Below, piece by piece: positions 7,801 through 11,223 of a DNA stretch of 11,223 bases. The position numbers and the translations under genes are program-made. The notes below the pieces were generated by a model. It was not told where the DNA came from, did not search any database, and saw nothing but the letters and a program-made list of their open reading frames with translations. The stretch covers positions 1 to 11,223 of the forward strand of contig JAKBGP010000050.1 in assembly GCA_021833045.1 (NCBI GenBank), given 5' to 3'. Positions within the stretch are counted from its first letter, which is position 1, and each line of letters opens with the position of its first letter. Source of the DNA: Thermoplasmata archaeon. Its GTDB lineage: Archaea > Thermoplasmatota > Thermoplasmata > Thermoplasmatales > Thermoplasmataceae.

Positions 7801-7938
7801 GGCCATTTTATTTGTTCCCGTTACAGATAGGACACTCATTGCTTCGTTAAAAATTTCTTCCATTTTCTCTATTTTATTCGGAATGTCAGTGTTTTGAATA
7901 TTGTTTAAATCTTCGGTTGATTTTGATTGTTTAGACAT
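4801..7938 (-). CDS. Type IIG-like (Eco57I family) restriction-modification protein
   Basis: This single-chain N6-adenine methyltransferase has an N-terminal nuclease-like domain. Residues below count from TTG 7947. Residues 70-190 resemble HSDR_N (RYPDLKIEL with D109, LLESEPIDVDL with E122, then GIASNGIRWVLIYRD). A helical linker spans about 200-430. QGAYYTPEDV (437-446) opens the methyltransferase, followed by DPACGSGHF (515-523, AdoMet binding), SDIDPIAVEISRLRL (564-578) and the catalytic NPPYG (713-717). Residues 780-1045 are a target-recognition-type region, including MNSSLFYFYF (935-944) and GDGRHMNSDLMQSFPIP (948-964). There is no helicase domain, which argues against type I, III or ISP enzymes. 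The nuclease motif reads E-S-E instead of E-x-K, so the usual Lys is absent or supplied elsewhere. ATG 7938 has AAGAG nine bases upstream. TTG 7947 has no room for one. It follows the recombinase stop by 13 bases and overlaps AbiV. It could also be a lone methyltransferase component of a larger system. Confidence 0.85.
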   Translation of the reverse strand: MSKQSKSTEDLNNIQNTDIPNKIEKMEEIFNEAMSVLSVTGTNKMAKVIQGQKINLNSSDTRKQKPETYTQEFFIIPMLKDILDYEGNFISQYQIKKASGSFRYPDLKIELKDLDILLESEPIDVDLNQKGHGIPQVMEWLGQISVSEDIGIASNGIRWVLIYRDRKKNTVRKVEEVSLSETFGFLFTKQQKIKQLPSDENDRQKLMREELNKFYLVFSPERIKERIIENVDLLDRRREAVTKKFYNEFMEIVFGTSNNNISQNIVKSGYYLVNKIIPPNNVIDERTKEKFSILFMNRLLFIKFLEEKDLVDRELLTTLIKKYETNTPPNSFYKAYLAPLFYEVFNKQERDRITPDETYRKIPYLNGGLFRQNIENEEKYNIDNKIVIEIINFIEKYQFRLEQKGSKDELNPDIIGFIYEKVINRITNGKRKEQGAYYTPEDVTVNISKSTIYSYLLKKIKEMLRKDYEWNDAQLRKYTNLEQLLDIKQRFTNDNGMWRSILKIVKEIKIIDPACGSGHFLITVLNVLTQIHKTIFTCMGETSDNEFKLKYEIITNNLFGSDIDPIAVEISRLRLWLSLIGSMEVGKEKQTEKLPNIEYNVINGNSLLGITNIKEIKSGTIDGDTLNETEEDLRQTEELIQKYKTESDPVKSEEMRNELRTKYKKLELLADRVYLKGKIENVGTPLLHWPIEFIDVFASENSGFDVIIGNPPYGNILKDKEKEFVGRYSKSIDEIAGSFIDRMIPLSSVGANLGFIVTYAITFNKDLSNTRHNLITEYEKTTILTFDRDRCRIFSEMSQSVSFLFCENKCKGNNGKMYTSQFYRDIPDNFDCPVENVDGLTFFEKSSSLSTLTGKHRIPKIGSQKNREILISLKSNPDVLNKIIARNNGRNAWYRSSGNYWYNAWDFEPYTSSEIKKINIEEEYYNLFLVIMNSSLFYFYFRVYGDGRHMNSDLMQSFPIPGEKFIEEYNEELSHCSNNIMRALKENFDAKRNRFLTSKAKRSIDECDKLLAKMYGFTQDQVDYLINYDKEIRGETDDENENLHI

Positions 7939-7951
7939 TTCATCCAACTCT

Positions 7952-8587
7952 TTATTTTACCATATCCATAAATTCTGAAGTATCTATTCCGGTGATCTGC
8001 ATGTAAATATAGGTTGTAAATACACTTGAATGTCCCATCCACTGCTGAAGTACATTCAAGGGAACACCGCCCATTATGGCGTTCACTGCAAAGGTGTGTC
8101 TAAATTTGTGGGCATGGACCCTTATCCCGATGTTGTTCTGAATTTTTTTAAAGTAAAGATCAACAACCTGCCTCTTCATAGGAAACAGAAGTTCAGAGGA
8201 ACCCTCTCTTATATTGTTTTGCAAGAGATACTGCTTGTATGCATCCCTTAGATCCGTGTGCAAAGGAATTACTCTATACTTAAACTTGGGAAGGCCCGTT
8301 CTCTTATCCTTCCCTTGCTTCAGCGTGATCATGCAAATGTTATTTTTATTCAGATCTATATCAGAATGCACCACCTGGAGAACTTCATCGATCCTTCCAC
8401 CTGTTCTCAATAGAAACTTCACTAGGAGAAAATATCTCTGGTGATATTTTTTTCTTCTAGTATCCTTATTTATATTTATTTTTATCATATGGAAGATTTG
8501 TTCGATCTGATTATCAGAGAAGAAGTCGATAGAAAGTTTCTTTTCCGAGGATTGGGGTATCATCATCCTATGAAATGAAGGAGACAT
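7952..8587 (-). CDS. Tyrosine recombinase, catalytic domain only
   Basis: This 211-residue XerA/integrase-like protein retains all expected active-site residues: R65 in RTGGRIDEVL, K93 in KQGKDK (before the RVIPL strand), H160 and R163 in HKFRHTF, H186 in MGHSS, and nucleophile Y195 in TTYIYMQ, nine residues after H186 as in XerC/D. Only about 20 residues precede the catalytic fold. Typical Xer or phage integrases are 280-350 residues with an N-terminal core-binding domain, which is missing here. No such sequence continues upstream in frame, where a stop precedes ATG 8587. The start is set by a strong TATA box 25 bp upstream, giving a leaderless mRNA. It heads the apparent operon with the restriction-modification and AbiV genes. 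It could mobilise the island, or invert a DNA segment. No recombination site could be identified. Confidence 0.85.
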   Translation of the reverse strand: MSPSFHRMMIPQSSEKKLSIDFFSDNQIEQIFHMIKININKDTRRKKYHQRYFLLVKFLLRTGGRIDEVLQVVHSDIDLNKNNICMITLKQGKDKRTGLPKFKYRVIPLHTDLRDAYKQYLLQNNIREGSSELLFPMKRQVVDLYFKKIQNNIGIRVHAHKFRHTFAVNAIMGGVPLNVLQQWMGHSSVFTTYIYMQITGIDTSEFMDMVK

Positions 8588-8606
8588 AGTATGACAATTC
8601 GTGATG

Positions 8607-8617
8607 CTTTATATATG
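8607..8617 (-). promoter_or_regulatory. Strong TATA box for the recombinase/RM/AbiV operon
   Basis: On the minus strand this reads CATATATAAAG, preceded by a purine-rich AAAAG stretch that suits a BRE. Its centre is 25 bp upstream of ATG 8587, without a ribosome binding site. It is the best promoter in the window, and the only clear one for the three genes between 8587 and 4080. Confidence 0.6.
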
Positions 8618-8701
8618 CTTTTATGATTTTCTGTAATATGTCGACTGAGACTTTCGTTCCAATTAAAAAAACAATAAAAAAAGGGTAAAATAGCACTTGA
8701 A

Positions 8702-8806
8702 ATGTCGAAGGTAATACAAACCGTGAAAACATTATCAAAATATGTTATATCTGGAGGGAAAAAGGTTGATATACTATTGACTCGTAGGATTTATGTAGGG
8801 AATTGA
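8702..8806 (+). CDS. Possible small ORF, 34 codons, upstream of the NucS-like gene
   Basis: ATG 8702 opens 34 codons (start MSKVIQTVKTLSKY) whose TGA at 8804-8806 directly abuts ATG 8807. The peptide is basic (KYVISGGKKVD) and not recognised. The arrangement mirrors the small ORF before the HSDR_N-like gene. An A-rich stretch (8666-8682, AATTAAAAAAACAATAAA) about 26 bp upstream is only a weak TATA candidate. The GGAGGG at 8753-8758 inside it has no start codon at a useful distance. It may be chance or a translated leader. Confidence 0.22.
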   Translation: MSKVIQTVKTLSKYVISGGKKVDILLTRRIYVGN

Positions 8807-9883
8807 ATGATAATAATTGAAGAAAATAAAAATAGGTTCATTGATAATGTAAACATATTCGAATCAGACGGGTTAAATGATAAGACGGTTAATGAAAAAA
8901 GAGAGTATTTCCAAAGAACATTCAGCAAGGAAATGATCAAAAATCTTTCAAAGGAAAATTATTTTCAAGGATTAGGGAAAAAAGAGGGGAACTTCACTTA
9001 TGAATTGGAGTGGAATTCACAATGTTTGGGAAGCATAAGGGGAGGTAGCGTTTACAAGTTTGGCTATCAAGAAGATTTTGGTAAAATAAAAGATTTTATT
9101 TTAAAGATCATATCTGCAAATTCTAGAATAGATCAGTTTTACACACCAAGTGGAGATCTAACGGAGTTCTCAAAGAAACTCATTAATGAAAAGGGCGATC
9201 TGAAGGGGATAAGCAGAGTTTTAGTAGGAAAGATTCTTTCTATTTATTACCCTGAAATATTCATACCTCTCTTTGGTGATCAAGATAGATTTCTAAAGAA
9301 ATTATACAGAGATTATGAGCCGGAGGATAAAGGAATAGAACTTTATTTAAGGAATAATTTTGAACTGCTAGAAATCAAGAAAAAATATTGTCCAGGTCTA
9401 TCCAACGATGAATTTGTCAGTCTTCTCTATAAAACCTTTGGAACCAAGCAATCGGAGATCAAAAATTTAGAAAATGCTGAGGAAACACAAATAGATGCTC
9501 TAGAAGTTGAGCACTATCAATCTCTTATACATAGAAATTTCAAGAAACTTTTTGATGGTAAATTACGTTACTACGATCCAGAGTATCAGAAGGAACATAG
9601 TGGGCATTTCGATACACAAGAAGTGGGAATAATGGATTTTCTAGCGGTAGATAATGAAGATAATCTAGTGGTCATTGAACTTAAAAGAAATTCCACGGAC
9701 AAAACATTAGGGCAAATTCTAAGATATATGGGGTGGGTCAAAGAAAACTTGCTTAAAAGTGGCAAGGAAGTGAAAGGAATAATTCTAGCGGAATCCAAGG
9801 ATAATAGGACTGAATACGCATTAAAGGTAACACATAATGTTAAGTTCAATAAGATGACTCTAAAAGTTGATATTGAGAAATGA
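8807..9883 (+). CDS. Endonuclease NucS/DUF91-domain protein with unknown N-terminal region
   Basis: The C-terminal 130 residues (about 230-358) carry a RecB-like PD-(D/E)XK nuclease of the NucS/EndoMS (DUF91) type. They include EHYQSLIHRNF at the domain start, D277 in GIMDFLAVD, E291 and K293 in VVIELKR, and Q303 and Y307 in LGQILRYMGW, so the D-E-K core is complete. The first 225 residues are not part of NucS. They include ISRVLVGKILSIYYPEIFIP (135-154) and FGDQDRFLKKLY, reminiscent of small DNA-recognition or adaptor modules in restriction proteins, but I cannot name them. NucS itself cuts mismatched or branched DNA. This larger fusion more likely recognises foreign DNA (inference). The start is ATG 8807 with TAGGG six bases upstream. 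The gene is divergent from the recombinase and convergent with corA. Confidence 0.75.
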   Translation: MIIIEENKNRFIDNVNIFESDGLNDKTVNEKREYFQRTFSKEMIKNLSKENYFQGLGKKEGNFTYELEWNSQCLGSIRGGSVYKFGYQEDFGKIKDFILKIISANSRIDQFYTPSGDLTEFSKKLINEKGDLKGISRVLVGKILSIYYPEIFIPLFGDQDRFLKKLYRDYEPEDKGIELYLRNNFELLEIKKKYCPGLSNDEFVSLLYKTFGTKQSEIKNLENAEETQIDALEVEHYQSLIHRNFKKLFDGKLRYYDPEYQKEHSGHFDTQEVGIMDFLAVDNEDNLVVIELKRNSTDKTLGQILRYMGWVKENLLKSGKEVKGIILAESKDNRTEYALKVTHNVKFNKMTLKVDIEK

Positions 9884-10136
9884 TAACACTTTCTCGAGGT
9901 CACAACTATCTTACTTTGTGCGTAAATATCTATAATTCTCGTTTTAAACCCCTTAATTTTATTTAATTTTGTTAGGATTTTATTAAGAGCCTTTATCAAG
10001 GATATCCCTAATCTTTTTTTGATAGATATCCTTCGATTATTCAAGTCTGCTTTTTATTCACTCCTTCAAGTCTAAGCATTCTATATTTACATTTTCTCTT
10101 TGACAGTAAATTCAAGAAAAACATGTTGATGTGTGT
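9884..10136. terminator. Convergent intergenic region with T-rich termination tracts
   Basis: This 253-base gap separates two converging genes. On the + strand, T-rich runs at about 9931-9975 (TTTTAAACC, TTTTATTTAATTTTG) and TTTTTTT at 10014-10020 can end the NucS-like transcript. On the - strand, a T-rich run (TGTTTTTCTTG, about 10114-10124) lies just beyond the corA stop. No gene was found. Confidence 0.35.
9998..10033. repeat. Inverted repeat, 9-bp arms, 18-base spacer
   Basis: AAGGATATC (9998-10006) and GATATCCTT (10025-10033) are exact reverse complements. The spacer contains a T7 run. It may be a terminator hairpin shared by the two convergent genes, a protein-binding site, or part of a mobile-element end. 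No target-site duplication was seen. Confidence 0.45.
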
Positions 10137-11153
10137 TTATACCCAGCCTCGTTTTCTGAAAATTAAAAGAAGTACTGAGGAAATAAGCAGCATGACCACA
10201 ACCATCCCATAGAACCCATAGATGGAAGAAGATGCAGGCTCGTAAAATCCCTTTGTGAAATTCATTCCATAGAAACCTGTCAGGAATGTCAGGGGCAGGA
10301 AAATGGTGGCCACTAAGGTCAGCAACCTCAAAATATTGTCAGTATACGCTGATCTCAGGGTGAAATACAAATCCCTGATATCACCAGCCCTAAGTGTATA
10401 CGAATCCAGGGCCTCAATCATCTGGAATGTATGATCATATATATCCCTGAAATCATGAGAAAGATCAGGGGACAGAAACTTTATTGCATCATTCTGTGCA
10501 AGGGACATCACATCCCTGTGCTGTGTCAAAGTGATTCTAAGATTTCCCATCTCCGATCTGGCCCGGGAAATGAAGGCCATTATATTTTTCAGGTCATTAA
10601 GTTCCTTGGATGTGATATTATCAAAGTCCAGCAGATCAACCCTGACCGAAACAAGCCAGTTCTCCATGTCAGAAAGTGCGCTGAAGAATGAATCCACAGA
10701 AAAATCAAACACCTGGTGCATCACCAGTGAAGGGAAATTTTTCTCCTTCTTGATGGTCTTGGCACGGTTCCCAATGGAATCAATAGAATGCTGCACCACA
10801 GAAGAAGGATTCTGGTGAAGTGTTAGCATTCCATTCTCCATCAGTATGAGGAATATCTCCTCTGTATCATAACTGAATTCATCTTTTCCCGTTTTAGTGA
10901 CATTTTTTGATACCATGAAGGTATAGCCAGGATAATCCTCAATCTTCACCCTCTGTTTTCCTGCATTGATATCCTCCACTGTCAGGGGATCAATGGAAAA
11001 TCTCTTCTCAATATAATTAAGAAAATCAGGTGTGAAGCCTTCCACATCCGCCCAGAACAGTTCGTCTGGCCCGATCTGGTCCATTATTGAAATGTCTGTT
11101 CCTGAAGAGGCCCCAATAACCTTTCCGGTCAATTTTGAAACTGTTATCCTCAC
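10137..11153 (-). CDS. corA: CorA-family magnesium/cobalt transport protein
   Basis: This 338-residue channel subunit is full length for the family. An alpha/beta cytoplasmic domain (1-150) is followed by a long helical stalk (about 155-275). The first membrane helix (about 276-293, LTLVATIFLPLTFLTG) ends in the signature Y-G-M-N-F (295-299), which forms the pore mouth selecting hydrated Mg2+. A short acidic-containing loop (KGFYEPASSS) leads to the second membrane helix (about 313-332) and the basic tail FRKRGWV facing the cytoplasm. CorA works as a homopentamer in the cell membrane. The start is GTG 11153, with a TATA box about 27 bp upstream. AGGA at five bases could also help. Codon and GC content are higher than in the genes to its left, so it looks like resident chromosome and marks the right edge of the island. 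Confidence 0.93.
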   Translation of the reverse strand: MRITVSKLTGKVIGASSGTDISIMDQIGPDELFWADVEGFTPDFLNYIEKRFSIDPLTVEDINAGKQRVKIEDYPGYTFMVSKNVTKTGKDEFSYDTEEIFLILMENGMLTLHQNPSSVVQHSIDSIGNRAKTIKKEKNFPSLVMHQVFDFSVDSFFSALSDMENWLVSVRVDLLDFDNITSKELNDLKNIMAFISRARSEMGNLRITLTQHRDVMSLAQNDAIKFLSPDLSHDFRDIYDHTFQMIEALDSYTLRAGDIRDLYFTLRSAYTDNILRLLTLVATIFLPLTFLTGFYGMNFTKGFYEPASSSIYGFYGMVVVMLLISSVLLLIFRKRGWV

Positions 11154-11173
11154 TAAAATCCTAAGTCATAATT

Positions 11174-11185
11174 CTAAATATAATT
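11174..11185 (-). promoter_or_regulatory. TATA box of corA
   Basis: The minus strand reads AATTATATTTAG, centred about 27 bp before GTG 11153. It is identical over 12 bases to the element before the membrane-anchored protein gene. Transcription would begin at or within a few bases of the start codon. Confidence 0.5.
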
Positions 11186-11223
11186 TTTCAGGGAATCAGA
11201 AAATGTCCCTCATCTGTTTCATC

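Noticed and set aside
8597..8606. ATTCGTGATG shared by the tRNA intron (7-16) and the recombinase promoter, with ATTCGTGAT also at 195-203
   Set aside because: Ten-base matches are expected many times by chance in 11 kb of AT-rich DNA. No flanking symmetry supports a recombination site.
9586..10044. Minus strand open frame (152 codons) across the end of the NucS-like gene and the intergenic gap
   Set aside because: Most of it is antisense to the conserved nuclease domain. The product shows no domain and no start signal is evident.
10431..10818. Two + strand open frames inside corA
   Set aside because: They are shadows of corA, which has full-length family signatures on the other strand.
1..11223. 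CRISPR array or intact insertion sequence
   Set aside because: No regularly spaced direct repeats were seen, and no full transposase or matched terminal inverted repeats were found on either strand.

Overview
The window looks like an archaeal chromosome segment, probably from the Thermoplasmatales or a close relative. This is an inference from several signs. The interrupted tRNA-Trp carries a box C/D guide RNA in its intron. The DNA is AT-rich. Start codons sit about 25 bp downstream of TATA boxes, which implies leaderless transcripts. Internal operon genes instead use GGTGA/GGAG-type ribosome binding sites. No database search was possible, so the lineage is tentative.

The layout is a low-GC defence or accessory island between two core loci. 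On the left is the 3' half of tRNA-Trp (1-79, + strand). On the right is a CorA magnesium channel (10137-11153, - strand), whose sampled GC is visibly higher (about 43% in one 60-base line, against about 23% in one line of the island). Between them are three gene groups. (1) A + strand operon at 262-2659: a predicted 45-codon leader ORF, an HSDR_N-like nuclease-fold protein whose usual catalytic Glu is Gly, a DUF6978-like protein and a DUF1828/DUF1829-like protein. (2) A decayed stretch at about 2660-3322, containing a small zinc-knuckle ORF interrupted by TGA directly after CPFC. (3) A - strand group: a tyrosine recombinase reduced to its catalytic domain (7952-8587), then a single-chain restriction-modification protein (4801-7938) and an AbiV-family abortive-infection protein (4080-4829), tightly packed in one apparent operon behind one strong TATA box. 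A separately promoted membrane-anchored protein follows (3341-3961). A divergent gene (8807-9883, +) encodes a protein ending in an intact NucS/DUF91-type nuclease domain.

Most gene products concern DNA recognition, cleavage or modification: three PD-(D/E)XK-type folds, one adenine methyltransferase and one recombinase. An abortive-infection protein accompanies them. I read the region as a composite anti-virus island beside a tRNA gene. The notable points are the recombinase leading the restriction-modification/AbiV operon, the departures from the nuclease motif in two of the three nuclease-like domains, the DUF6978-DUF1828 pair, and the TGA in the CPFC ORF. No CRISPR array, rRNA or intact insertion sequence was seen.
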